Assembly (NCBI GenBank): GCA_028751875.1
Contig: CM054156.1
Coordinates: forward strand, 56,072,061-56,136,060
Direction: 5' to 3'
DNA: 64,000 nucleotides
From: Rapana venosa
Lineage: Eukaryota > Mollusca > Gastropoda > Neogastropoda > Muricidae
The notes under the pieces are model-generated. The model saw nothing but the letters and a program-made list of their open reading frames with translations. It ran no database searches and was not told the origin of the DNA. Both the position numbers and the translations under genes were made by a program. Positions 18,000 to 31,900 of the stretch are shown here, one piece after another. Position 1 is the stretch's first letter. Every line of letters begins with the position of its first letter.

Positions 18000-18841
18000 T
18001 GAAGTTGAAGCGAGGGGACGAGCAGGCATTGAAAGCAGGTGAAAAACGTTATATATCATGGTGCAGTCAGATCCACGTAACCGTTTCTATTTTTAGAACC
18101 ACATCATTTTCGTTAGTGGCACAGCACCTGAGCAGTTATGAATAATCTTCTTTGAAAAGCTCGCAGTTCCTGTGTTTTGGGTTTGGGTGAGAGGTTGTTC
18201 TGATTCTGGACGAAATATTGACATTACCTAACAAACTAAGCAAGGTACAGGTAAGATAAATTCAAACACTTCTTTTAATGAAAAGCTCGCAGGTCTTCAC
18301 TGCACTGCTTCACACTGCGAAATGACAAGACAGCTAGGGCTCGGTTGCTAACAACATAGAGTTCTGAGCGGAAATGTCGTCACTGTTACTAATCAGCTGA
18401 TTCTATCTAGTCTTGTGATTGGGGAAAGGTAAGTAACATGTCTAGATATGTCTTACCGGGGGCGGGAAACACCCTAGCGCTACCTATTGAAATCTCCGTT
18501 ATTCAGTTGTCAAAGCCTATTGACGTGCTGTGTGTCATTCAAGCAGCGGGCGAGGTGTGTGTCTCCTACCCCATTTCTTTCTCCCTCTTCAACTCTTTTT
18601 TCTGTGGACCAGTATAGCATAAATTCCCATAATTTTATAGTTTTACCCATCAAAAATAAATTAGTATTACTTTCAGTTTTAGTAGAGAAATAGGGAAAAG
18701 GGGCATTCAAGATTGTTGCCTAGTTTTAACTAAAACGCCGCAAGTTTTGAGTCGATGAGGCGCAGCCGAATCGGCTCAAAGTTGCAGAGGTTTGGTAAAA
18801 TTATCGGCAAAGGAGCTTGAATGCCCCTTTTCCCTATCTCT
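18000..18841 (-). repeat. Right terminal inverted repeat arm
   Basis: Inverted partner of 16236-17089. Differences include ATATATCATGG versus the partner's CATGACATATA, a 2 bp indel in the GGATCTG region, ACAGCTAGGGCTCGG against a shorter form, and 5 G in place of the long C-run. Homology stops exactly at 18841; an unrelated LINE fragment starts there. Confidence 0.9.
18686..18841. mobile_element. 156 bp fold-back (MITE-like) terminus, right
   Basis: Same length as the left copy, with one change visible in the inner terminus (AGAAATAG for AGAGATAG). Inverted relative to 16236-16391. Confidence 0.8.
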
Positions 18842-18844
18842 AGG

Positions 18845-19400
18845 AGAGTGCCACAGCAAGTCTGATCTTCACCTCTGGTGTGCTCGTACCTTCTTTGGTG
18901 ATGACTGCTCCAAGGTACTTGAAAGTTTCCACCTCCTCTAGTGTCTCGCCAATCATCTTGATGCTGGTGGGAGTGGTCGGTGTGGCACGTTCATGGGTCT
19001 TCCCTTTTTTTCCGTTGTCTCCTTAATGGCTTGGGTGATTTTTTCCTCTGGGGGTGAGATCTGGATTCTTCTTCACTGGGCCCATAGATCAATATCGTCT
19101 GCAAATCGAAGTTTGAATGCCTTCCCTCCATTGTGATTGTGGCCCTTTGAAGTCAAGGGGGGGCCCCTGCATGATTTTCTCCAGGAAACGTTGAAAGAAC
19201 GGGGGATAGGGGGAACCCTTTCGAACCCCAAACTAAAGTCCGGAAGAATCCCGATTTCTCCACCCATGGGGACACGCTGTGGGGCTGCCTTCACGCCTGG
19301 TGACTTAAATAGGTCCCGTAAAATTTATATCTCTCATGATTTGCACGAGTTCTTGCCACATGGTCAAAGGGTCGAAGGGCCCTTTTGAAGAATGAAGTTT
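18845..19400 (-). pseudogene. LINE reverse transcriptase fragment, third lineage
   Basis: The minus-strand frame 19294-19073 contains GHNHNGGKAFKLRFADDIDL, an RT motif C (FADD) segment. After a frameshift, ETLEEVETFKYLGAVITKEG and STPEVKIRLAVALS follow towards 18845, the usual post-catalytic text of invertebrate endonuclease-RT LINEs. Upstream text is garbled (SLGFERVPPIPRSFNV for a VGVRQGCPLSPVLFN-type motif), showing indels. It is cut at 18842 by the right TIR arm, and the expected continuation is not found beyond the left arm. Confidence 0.7.
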
Positions 19401-19875
19401 TGTAGGCTTAGTTATTTTTGGAGTGCTTCTCTATGACATTTGATGTTGAAGATCTGCCGACAGTGCTTGCGGGTTGAATCCGCCTGATTTTTTTAAAAAC
19501 TGCACAGATATTGTTTGTTGTGTGTGTGTGTGTGGTGTGGTGTGGTGTGTGTGTTGTGTGGTGTGGTGTGTGTTTTCATTAAAATAAAGACAGCAAAAAA
19601 GCCCAAAAAAAATATTGAAAAAAAAAGTATGAATCCTTCATCAGGACACAACAACTATAAGCAAAACGATAAAAAGGGAAGAGAGAGACGAAAGAGATCG
19701 AGAGAAAGTTTTGTGGTATTTCAGAGATATATTAAATAATTTTAATATTCCAAAAGTACGCGATACCCACCCCTCATTTTTGATTATACCGTTCCCTTAT
19801 AGTCTGATAATGAAATAAACTTAATTCCCTACACTCACACAATAAAAACAAGGAAAAAAAAGGAAAAAACTGGAG
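19401..19875. other. Unassigned sequence with a TG/TGG microsatellite
   Basis: A TG/TGGTG tract is at about 19517-19575 and an A-rich stretch at 19580-19632. No gene recognised. Confidence 0.5.
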
Positions 19876-20393
19876 AAATGGATGGGAGAGACAGAAAAGA
19901 AAGGGAAAAAAGAGAGGAGGAGAGAGAGGAGAGAGAGAGGAGAGAGAAAGAGGAAGGGGGGGGAGTAGAGAAGGAGAGAGAGAAAAAGAGAGAGAAGGGA
20001 GGGGAGAGAGAGAGGGGGTGGGGAGGAAAGAAGAGTAGGGAGAGAGGGGGGGAGAGAAGGAGAGGGAGAGAGGGGAAAGGAGGAGAGAACAGAGGGGGGA
20101 GGAGAAGGGAGAGAGAGAGGAAGAGAGAGGAGAGGAGAAGGGGAGAGAGAGAGAGAAGAGAGATGTAAAAAGAGAGGGGTGGAGAAGGGAGAGAGAGGAG
20201 TGGGGAGAGAAAGAGGGGGGAGAAAGAGAGAGAGAGAGAGAAGGGGGAGAGAGAGAGGAGGGAGAGAGGAGAGAGAGAGTGGAGGAGTGAGAGGGCGGGA
20301 AAGGGGAGAGAGAGAGTAGAGGAGAGAAGAAGAGGGGGGAGAAGAGAGAGAAGAGAGAGAAAGAGTGGGGGGAGTGAGAGGGTGAGAAGAGAG

Positions 20394-20424
<31 letters not shown>

Positions 20425-20434
20425 GGGGAGAGAG

Positions 20435-20473
<39 letters not shown>

Positions 20474-20628
20474 GGGAGGAGGGAGGGGGAGAAGAGAGAG
20501 AGGGGAAGTGGAGGTGAAAGAGATAGAGAAAGGGGGGGGGAGAAAAAAGAGAAAGAGAGAGGGTGGAGAAGAAAAAATAAGAAAAGGGGGAGAAGGGAGA
20601 GAAGGGGGAGAAAAGGGGAAGGGGGGCT
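19876..20628. repeat. Purine (GA/GGA)n low-complexity tract
   Basis: About 750 bp with almost only A and G on the plus strand (GAGAGAG, GGGGGGAG, GAAAGAG), and rare T. Long Ser/Leu/Pro (minus) and Arg/Glu (plus) open frames are artefacts. It lies at the border of the satellite array. Confidence 0.95.
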
Positions 20629-23600
20629 TAAAACACATAACATTAATAACTTAAAATTATAACAAAAACTTACATCTTTAACAACAAACATATTTGAGAA
20701 ATGACATTTAAAAACAAAAATTTTATAACACATGACACTTTTTAACAATATAACACTTTAAAAAAGGATTTTAACAACAAATTACATCTTTTTAACTTAA
20801 CATCTATAACTTACATCATAACAACTAACTTTTAAAAAAATGACATTTAACAAAAAATTTACATCTCAAACAACAAAACATTTAATGCAAGACATTTAAA
20901 AAAACATTTTAAATTTTTAAACAAAAACTTATAAAACAACTGACATTAAACAAAACATGCGTTTAATAACAACATGACAACTTAAACAAAATGGTTTTTA
21001 ATAAAACGAACATTAAAAACAAAAATAACATTATAACCCATGACATCTTATAAAAATTTTAAAAAGCAAATGAATTTTAAAAAAAAAAGACTTCTTTAAA
21101 AACAAACACTATAATACATGGCTATTATAACAACAAAGACATTTTTTTAACTTTAAAATCTTTAACTTGACCTCTTTAACAACATGCATTAAACAACCGT
21201 TTTACATTTATACAAAATTAACATCTTTTTGAAATGACATTTTAACAACAAAAATGACATTTTAAGAAAAAAAACATTCTAATAACTGAATTTAACAACA
21301 ACTTTCATATTTTAACAAAAACATCGTATAGAACATGATTTTATAATAACATAATATAAAAAGATGAATCTTATAAATTATAATTATAAAATGGCTTTTT
21401 AAAAAACAACATGAATCTTTTTAATTTTAAAATCTTTAATTGAATCTTTTAAAAAAATGACATTATAAAAAAAAAAAAAACATTATTACAAATGAATCTT
21501 ATAACACATAACATTATAAAACAAAAATGCATTATAAAAGCAACATACACTTATACAAAATAAAATTGTAATTTAAAATTAATTAGAACAACAACCGATA
21601 CATCTTATAACAACAACATCTTATGAAGACCTTACATTATAATAACATAATGTTTAACACATGACCACTATAAAAATAAACATAATAATAACCCTGGCAT
21701 TATATCAAACAACATGACATCTTATAACTTAACATCTTATAACTTGACATCTTATAACAAAATGACAATATAATAACAACATAACATTATAACAACATGA
21801 CATCTTATAACAACATAACATTATAATAACAACATGACATTATAACAACATGACATCTTATAACTTAACATCGTATAACTTGACATCTTATAACAACATA
21901 ACATTATAATAACATGACATTATAACAACAATATGACATCTCATAACAACAAAACATTCTAATAGCATGACATTATAACAACAACATAACATCTTATAAC
22001 AACATAACAATGTAATAACAACATGACATTATGACAACAACATGACGTTATAATAACAACATGACAACTTATAACAACATGACGTTATAATAACAACATA
22101 ACATTATAATAACAACATAACATTATAACAACATGACATCTTATAACAACATACATCTTATAACATTATGACGTTAATACTAACAACATAACATTATAAC
22201 ACATGAACATCTTTATATAACATTATAATTAACAACATACATTAAAACAACATGACATTCTTATAATAACATAACATTATAATAACATATCATTATAACA
22301 ACAACATGACATCTTATAACTTAAAATCTTATAACTTGACATCTTATAACAACATGACATTATAACAACAACGTGACATCTTATAGCAACTTAACATCTT
22401 ATGACAACATGACATTATAACAACAACATGACATCTTATAAGAACAAAACATTCTAATAACATGACATTACAACAACAACATTACATCTTTTAACAACAT
22501 AACATCTTATGAGAAGATGACATTATAATAACATAATATCGCAATACATTATTACAACTTATAATACATTATACATGGCAATATAAGAACAACATTACAA
22601 CATTATAACTTAACATCTTATTAAGACATCTGATAAAAACATGACATATAATAACAACATAAACATTTTACAACATGACATCTTATAACAACATAACATT
22701 ATAAAAACAACATGACAATTATAACATCAACATGACATCATATAATAAATATGACAGCTTAAAAAACAACATGGCAAATATAATAACAAACTTAAAATTA
22801 TAAACAACATGACAACTTAAACCAACATACATCTTATAACAACATGACATTGTAGCAGCAACATGAACATCTTACAACATGACATCTCTAACCACAAACA
22901 TATAATAACATAACATTATAATAGCAACCAAACATATCTTAAAAACAACATGACATAGAAAAAACAACAATTAACATGATAACAACATGACTCCTTATAA
23001 CAACATTACATCTACTAACAACATAACATTATAATAACAACATGACATTATAACAACATGACATCTTATAACATAACACTATAATAACAACATAACATTA
23101 TAACAACAACGTGACATCTTATAACAACATGACATTATAATAACAACATAACATTATAACAACAAGACCTCTTATAAACAACCTAACAATAAATAAAACA
23201 ACAAGACAATATAACAACAAATGACATCTTATAACAACAAAACCATTATATTAACATGACAATATACAACACCATGACATTTTATAAAACATATCTTTAT
23301 AACAACATGACAGCTTTATAAAACATGACATTAAATAATAACAACGTTAACATTAGAAAACATGACATCTAATAAACATAACATCTTATTAACAACCAGA
23401 CTATTGAACAAGCAACATGACATCTAATAACTTTACATCATATAAACAACATAACATTTATTACAAGACATTATAAAAACAACATCACATCTTAACACAC
23501 ATGACATTATAATAACAAAAACAACAAAACTTTTATACCAACATGAATCTTGAAAATACATCATTTTAGATAACATCTATAACCACACAACATGACATTA

Positions 23601-26600
23601 TAATACAACATAACATCAAACAACATGACATTCTTATAACAACATAACACTATAAATAACAACATGAACATTATAACAACATCATTACATCTTATAACAA
23701 CATAAAATATATACACATGACATTATAACAACACCAACATCTTAAACAACATGACAATGTAAACACAAACATGACACTTATACTGACATCTTATTAACAA
23801 CATAACATTTATTATACATGACATTATAATAAACAACTTTACATCTTATCACAACAATGCCCATTATATATAACAACCAAAACATTATAACAACCTGACA
23901 TGTTAAGATAACATCTTATAACAACATGACATTATAATAACAACATAACATTATAACAACATGACATCTTAAAACAACATGCCATCTTATAACATAACAT
24001 CTAAAAACAATAAAACTTTATAATAACAACATAACATTATCATAACAACATAACATTATAACAACATGACATCTTATAACAACATAACATCTTATAACAA
24101 CATGACGCTATAATAACAACATAACATTATAACAACATGACATCTTATAACATAACATTATAATAACAACATGACATTATAACATGACATTCTTATAACA
24201 ACATAACATTATAATAACATGACAATATAACAACAACATGACATCTTATAACAACATATCATTATAATAACATGACATTATAACAATAATATGACTTCTT
24301 ATAACAACAAAACATTCTAATAACATTACATTATAAGGACAACATTACATCTTATATCAAAATAACATCTTATGAAAACATGACATTTAAATAACATAAT
24401 ATTATAACATCATGACATCTTATAACAATATAACAGTATAACATGGCATTATAACAACAACATGACATCTTATAACTTAACATCTTATAACTTGACATCT
24501 TATAACAACATGACATTATAATAACAACATAACATTATAACAACATGACATCTTATAACAACATAACATCTTGTAACAACATGACGTTATAATAACAACA
24601 TAACATTATAACAACATGACATCTTATAACATAACATTATAATAACAACATGACATTATAACATGACATTCTTATAACAACATTACATTATAATAACATG
24701 GCATTATAACAACAACATGACATCTTATAACAACATGACATCTTATAACAACATGACATTATAATAACAACATGACATCTTATAACAACATAACATCTTA
24801 TAAAACATGACATTGTAACAATAACCTGACATCTTATAATTTGACATCTTATAACAACATAACATTTTATTACATGACATTATAATAACAACAAAACATC
24901 TTATAACAACATGACTTTTATATTAACAACAAACCATAAAACAACAAGACACTTTAAATAAACATCCATATTAACAACAATGACATTATAATAACAACAT
25001 ATCATTTATAACAACATGACATCCTATAACAACATAACATCTATAACATAACATCTAAAGCACAAAACCTTTTAATAACAACATAACATTATCATAACAA
25101 CATAACATTATAACAACATGACAGCTTATAACAACATGACAGCTTATAACAACATGACAATATAATAACAACAAAACATTATAACAACATGACATCTTAT
25201 AACATAACATTATAATAACAACATGACAATATAACATGACATTCTTATAACAACATAACATTATAGTAACATGGCATTTTATCAACATGACATCTTAGAA
25301 CTTAACATCTTATAAACTGACATCTTATAAAAAACCAAAAAAAAAAATGACATTATAAATAACAACAAACTTTAAAAGTACATGAAATTTTATAACAACA
25401 TAACATTATAATAACATCATGATATTATAACAACAATATGACATCTTATAACAGCATAACATTATAATAACATTACATTATAACAACAACATTACATCTT
25501 ATAACAACAAAACATATTATGAGAACATGACATTATAATAACATAATGTTATAACATCATGACATCTTTTAACAATATAACACTATAACAAGGCATGTAA
25601 CAACAACATGACATCATATAAACTTACACTTATAACTTGACATCTAAAACAACATGACATTTATAATAACAACATAACATATTAAACAACATGACATCTT
25701 ATAACAATCATAAACAAATATAATAACGAACAAACATTATATAAACAGGACATCTTATGACTTAACATTCTTCTAACTTGACATCTTATAACAACATAAC
25801 ATTATAAGAAACATGACATTATAACAACAATATGACATCTCATAACAACAAAACATACTAATAGCATGACATTATAACAACATTACATCTTATAACAACA
25901 TAACATTATAATAACAACATGACATTATAACAACAACATGACGTTATAATAACAACATGACAACTTATAACAACATGACGTTATAATAAAACGTAACATT
26001 ATAATAACAACGTAACATTATAATAACAACATAACATTATAACAACATGACATATTAAAACAAAATAACATCTTATAACATTATGACGTTATAATAACAA
26101 CATAACATTATAACAACATGACATCTTATAACATTATAATAGCAACATGACATTATAACAAAATGACATTCTTATAATAACATAACATTATAATTACATG
26201 GCATTATAACAACAACATGACATTTTATAACTTAACATCTTATAACTTGACATCTTATAACAACATGACATTATAACAACAACGTGACATCTTATAGCAA
26301 CTTAACGTCTTATGACAACATGACATTATAACAAGAACATGACATCTTATAACAACATAACATTATAATAACATGACATTAAAACAACAATTTGACATTT
26401 TTTTAACAAAAAAAACATTCTATTTTACAAAATTTAAACAACAACTTTACACTTATAAACAACAAACACTTATGAAACATGACATTAAAATAACATAATT
26501 TTTAAAACATCATGCTCTAATAACAATAAACACAAAAACAGCATTATAAAAACAACATACATTTTATAACTTAACATTTTAAATTAAACATTTTAAAAAC

Positions 26601-26726
26601 ATGACATTAAAACAAAAACATGACACTTATACAACTTAAATCTTATGAAAAATGACATTATAACAACAACAAAACATTTTAAAACAAAAAAAATTTATAA
26701 TAATAAAAATTATAACAACAATAAAT
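20629..26726 (+). repeat. Satellite A array
   Basis: Tandem short units close to ACAACATGACATCTTATA (18 bp), with length variants ACAACATAACATTATAATA (19) and ACAACATGACATTATA (16), and occasional ACTTGACATCTTATA. The first ~1 kb is strongly degraded, and about 21700-26400 is much cleaner. No gene. Confidence 0.95.
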
Positions 26727-28955
26727 CCCCGTCTTCACCATTTTTTCTCCCTAAAATTGAAAAACCAATCAAAAAAAGAATTTTTTACCCACGCAACCTA
26801 AAGGCCATAGATTTCAAACTTTATTTTTTTCCCCAACTTGAACGTCATCACAAATCCCTGACCAAACGACCCTTCTAAACACAAATACCGTCCCACCAAC
26901 TCCTTGATGAGCATGCCCCCTCCTACACCATCTCCCGCCCGAAGGGCCCGGCACCTGGTACAACCCTGACATCCTGGGCGCAAAAAAGCAAATGCCGACA
27001 AAAGAACGGCAAAGCGAAAAAAAAAAATGAAATAAAAAAACGCTTCTTCGTAAACAACAACAAAGTCAAAATTACTCTTCTCAAGTTCTTAGCCACATCT
27101 ATGAAATCTCCTTTTCCCTCACTCCCCTGTTTGGGATCTGCAAAGGGCTAGCCCTCTCCCTTCTATCTACAACCCTCTGAATTTCCCTTTAATTTTTTTT
27201 GCATTTTTTCTGACAAAATCCCAACATTCCCTACGGGATCAACCCTTTCCACCTGAAATTTTGATCCTCAATTTTTCTGGCACCCTCTCCTGCCCTTCAT
27301 CCACAAGGAGAAAGAAAGAGAAAATTTCTGAAAGGGAAATGACCATAAAAACTGCGATCTCGCCCCCATACCCTCTTTTTTTTTCGCACGTGCCTCCACA
27401 CTTAACCCTATCACAAAAAAAGTAAACTCATTCTTTTTTTCGGGAAATGCCCTTCATTCAAAACTCTTTAGTCAAAACCATTACTAAAAAGCATGCCCTT
27501 TGACCCTAACATTCGAAAATTACAGACCTGTTTCCAAACCTTCCCTTTTATCTCTAAAGTCCTTGAAAGAGTATTCTAAAACAGCTCAACAACCACCTTT
27601 CTCCAACAGTCTTCTCCTGCGTTTCAGTCTGCCAAATCGCCCCAAACCCACCACTAAAACCCACCCTAGTTCACACCTTAAACACTTCTACTTGCTTCGA
27701 CTCGGGGAAAATCTCCCTCCTCACTCTACCTCGACTTATCGCAGCCTTGACACTTTTGACCACTCTCCTTCTCTCCCGTCTTCAAAAACTTTTGGGGTTT
27801 ACTGTACGGCCCTCCCCGGGTTGCTCATACCTGACCTGACCGATCCAGACAGTCACAGTAAATAAATTCGTCATACCCCAGACTGAATGGGAGTCCCGCA
27901 GGATCATTTCTGGGCCCTGTTTTTTTTCACTCTCACAACCGCTCCATGTCACATAAATTTTAACCGTCATAAAGATCAACCACACTTTTATGCAGATGAC
28001 CCAGATTCTAAGCAGTACACACCTAAAACCCTTTTCCTTGATAAATATGGCCTACTGCTTTTAAGAAACCCCAAAAATGGATGATAAGAACAAGTTACAA
28101 CTAAACGCTAAAAAATGAAGCCATCTTGTAGGACCAAAAACAAAATCTCTTTCCCTACAAAAGCTCCAAAAAATTTGGCAATGCTCAGTCCCCTATCCAC
28201 TGCTGAAAGATCTAGGGGGCTTATTGCAACACACCTCTATGCAAAAATTCATCACCCAGACCGCCAGTCTCTTTTATCAATTACCGTTTAGTGCAATTCG
28301 AAAAACCTTCCACAACGCAACTCAAAAACCTGGCATCTCTCATCCTTTTCCGCTGGGCTAATGAAATTCTCTTCGCTGGTCTCCCCCTCATCTACCACTC
28401 CCTTCAACATTAAAACTCTATTTCCCCTCAAAAAAAAAAATTGGACTTACCCCTCCTGGACCTACGGGCTGCCGTCCACAAAAAAAAAAAAAGTCAGTAC
28501 CCCTTTACAAATGTTCCACAAAAGCACCCCCTACCTTAAGCTCCACCTTAAACCCCCCCTTCTCGTTCCCTCCCTTTCAGATTCCTTTGCTTAAAAAACC
28601 CTAAAAATTCAACCTCCCTGGGGTTTTCTCTGTTTGGTCCACGATTGGAAGGCCTCCCAAAACTCTTTTTTGCCAAAAAACCTTTTTTTAAAAAACTTTT
28701 AAATGGTTCAAGACATATTGTTCAAAAAGTTTCCCCTGTTTCATTATGCCCCCTCTTTTAAACCCCAAAAATTCCAACCTTGCCAAAATTGTATAAGGCG
28801 GGGTGGGTGGGGTGTTTGGGTTTGTGGGTTTGGGGGGGTTTTTTTGGTTGTTTTGCATTTCTTTTGCTTTTTTGCTATGTTGATACGTGTAAGATATTGG
28901 GAAAGCCTTTATTTTTGTCAAGAACAGCCTTAAACCAATTTATTAAATTTTCCAA
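26727..28955 (+). mobile_element. CR1-like LINE embedded in satellite A, very noisy
   Basis: The order matches the copy at 627-4085 but on the plus strand. It starts with the linker (CTAAAGGCCATAGATTTC-like, CTTGATGAGCATGCCCCCTC), then RT text (ENYRPVSKPS, a damaged TYRSLDTFDHS for motif A, then HFYADDPDSK for the catalytic box), C-terminal remnants (AARLVLR-like debris near 28400) and a 3' UTR-like stretch near 28830-28955. It is 5'-truncated in the linker. Many long A, T and C homopolymers and missing bases suggest poor consensus as well as decay. Satellite A flanks both sides. Confidence 0.75.
27500..28080 (+). pseudogene. CR1-like RT core remnant in satellite
   Basis: The frame 27500-27865 carries ENYRPVSKPS, a LGENLPPHSTSTYRSLDTFDHS segment in place of the AAFDTIDHS motif, and ends at DLTDPDSHSK. 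The frame 27887-28084 continues with GVPQDHFWALFFFTL (motif B region) and the near-intact catalytic FYADD. The aspartate pair survives here although it is lost in the 627-4085 copy. Frameshifts and altered motif A make it inactive. Confidence 0.7.
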
Positions 28956-31900
28956 AAGAACAAAAATTTTAAAAAAATGACATTATAAAAAATTCACAAA
29001 ACAACTAATCTTAAAAAAACAAAAATTAACAAAAAAAAAATTTCCCATTTCTCAATTTCCCTTATAACAAATAAAACAGCAATTAAAACAACAACCCTAA
29101 TTTTATAAAAACATTAAAAACCCCTTTTTAACAAATAATTTTAAACCCCAAAAATTAAAAACAAAGAAAAAAAAAACCCAGAACTCCTTTCAACATAACT
29201 TTAAAAAAACAACATAAAAAACCCCATCCTTTATAAAAATTTTAAAAAAAGAATTTATAATAAAAAAAAATTAATAAAAATGACATCTTAAAAAAACAAA
29301 AACATAAATAACCAATACATTTTTAACAACATCATTAAAACAACAAAAAAAAAATAAAAAACAAATAAAATAAAAACCAACAACATCTTTTAACATAACA
29401 CAAAAACATACAAAAAAATATAATAAAACCCCCCCAAAAAATTAAAATGCAATAACAACAAAACTCAAACCCAACTCTAAAAAGACATTTATAAAAAAAC
29501 TTTAAACATCCCAAAACAACATACACTTATAAAAACAAACTTTAAATAAAAATTTAAAACAAAACCCAAATTTAAAACAAATAAATCCAAATTTATAACA
29601 ACAAAACATTTTAAAACAAATCCTTAAAACCCCTTAAAAATCTTATAAAAAAAATAAAAAATTAATTAAAACAAACACTTTTAAAAACAACATTAAAACA
29701 ACTTTAAACTTTAAATTATAAAAACATAACATTAAAAAAAAACATTAAAAAAAATCTTTTAAACAACAAAACATTAAAAAAAACATGACATTATAACAAC
29801 AAAAACATCTTTAACAACAAACCTTATAAAACACAACTTAAACAAAAAACTTTCTAAAAAAATAAATAAAAAAAAAAAATATAAAACACAACACCTCAAA
29901 AACATGACTTTTAATAATAACAAAAATTAAACATGACATTTATAACAACATAAATTAAAAAAAGACTTTAAAACAAATGACATTTTAAAACAACATAACA
30001 TTATAATAACAACAAAAAAAAAACCAAACAACATCTTATAACAACAACCTTAAAAAAACCAACATACAAAAAAAAAAAAAAAAACCCTTTTTAAAATAAA
30101 ACATGAATTATAACAACAACTTACATCTTAAAAACAACATAAAAAACTTATAAAAACATACATTTAAAACCAAATTATAAAAACAAATTTATAACAAATA
30201 ACTTTATAACCAAATTTTATAACAACATGAATTAATTTTAACAAAAAAACTTAAACTGAATTTAACAAAAATACATATAAAAACAAACATAAAAAAACAA
30301 AATTATAAAAACATGACATTTTATAACAACAAAAACATTATAAAAAACTAACTTTTAATAACAAAAGACATCTAATAAAAACATACATTAAAAAACAACA
30401 TTTTTATAAAACAACATGACATCTTAAACAAATACCATTATAAAACAGAAAAATTATAACAACAAAAAAAAACCCAACCTTATAAAAAAATTAACTTTAT
30501 AACAAAAAATAAAAATTTAAAAAAACAAATTTTAAAACATACATTATAACAAAAAAACATTAAAAAATAACTCTTAAAAAAAAAAATTATAAAACAAACC
30601 TTTTAAAACAAATACATTATAAACCCAAAACAACATACTCTATAAAACAAAAATTTTAAAATAACAACAACTTTTAAAACAACTGACATCTTAAACAAAA
30701 ATAAAAAAAACTTTATAACAACTTCTTATAACACAAAATAAAAACATCTTATAAAAAAACCAAAAACTTATAACAAACATAACATTTATAAAACAACTTT
30801 TAAAAAAAAAAATAACAACTTTACACTTATAACAAAAAACATTTATAAAACATGACATAAAAAAAAAAAAAGCAAAAAACATCACATTAATGACAAATAA
30901 CAACTTATAACCCCTTTAACCTTATAAAAAAAAAATTTAAATAAAAACATCCTTATTAAACACAAAAAAACCCATTTTAAAAAACTGCATCTTATAACAA
31001 AAAACACTGATAACAACATGATTTTATAAAACAACATACTTTAAACAACGGACATTTATAACAAACATAAATAACAAACATGAAAATTATAACATGACAT
31101 TTAAACAAAAAAAATTTTATAAAACAGGCATTATAACAAAAAAATTTATAACAAATTTCTATAACAAAAATCAATAACCAACATTAAAAAACATAACAAT
31201 AAAAACCTGACATCTTAAACAACTAAAAATTTAATAACAACATGACATTTAACAAAAACAGACATCTTAAAAACAACAAAAACATTATAAAAAACCTACA
31301 TTATAAAAAAATGACTTTTTATAACAACAAAAACTTATAAAACATACAAAATAAAAACAAAAAAATTTTTTAAACAACATGACATCTTATAACAACATAA
31401 CACTTATAAAAACATGACGTTATAATAAAACAAAAACAATAAACAACATGACTCTTATAACATAACATTATATAAAAACAAAAACATTATAACATGACAT
31501 TAAAAATAACAACAAACATTAAATTACTTGCATTAAACAAAAACCCTGACATTTTTAATTTAACATTTTATAACTTGACATTTTTATAACAACATAAATT
31601 TATAATAGCAACATAACATTTAACAACATAAAACTTATAAAAACATAACATTTTAAAAACAACATGACATTATAACAACAACACGTCATCTTAGAAAAAC
31701 AAACTTTAAAAAAAAGACATTAAAACAACAACAACATCTTAAAAAACATACACTTATAACAACGTGAATTATAAAAACAACAAATATATAACAACATGGC
31801 TTTTTTAAACAATAAACATTACAAAAACCTGGCATTAAACAACAACTGGCATCTTATAACAACATAACACGTAAACAAAATGACATTATAACAACGTGAC

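Larger units (their letters stand above)
16236..18841. mobile_element. Large-TIR element with gap; candidate Polinton-like or related
   Basis: Left arm 16236-17089 and right arm 18000-18841 are inverted copies of about 850 bp, with scattered substitutions and small indels. Both start at the same outer base, with terminus AGAGATAGGGAAAAGGGGCA followed by TTCAAG. A fixed 500 N gap sits between them and most of the body is probably missing. An ATPase-like frame on the minus strand enters from the gap (17135-17425). Long TIRs, AG...CT termini and a packaging-type ATPase are known features of Polinton/Maverick elements. The family is inferred from one partial gene. No target-site duplication is visible (TGCTTA on the left, AGGAGA on the right), so the two arms may belong to different copies joined across the gap. 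Confidence 0.6.

Noticed and set aside
16236..18841. Pure assembly fold-back of one arm
   Set aside because: The arms differ by scattered substitutions and indels and by the length of the C-run, and the inner sequences next to the gap are different, so a simple mirrored read is unlikely.
19774..20748. 324-codon Ser/Leu/Pro-rich frame, minus strand
   Set aside because: It is the pyrimidine strand of the GA tract. No domain, and overlapping frames are equally open.
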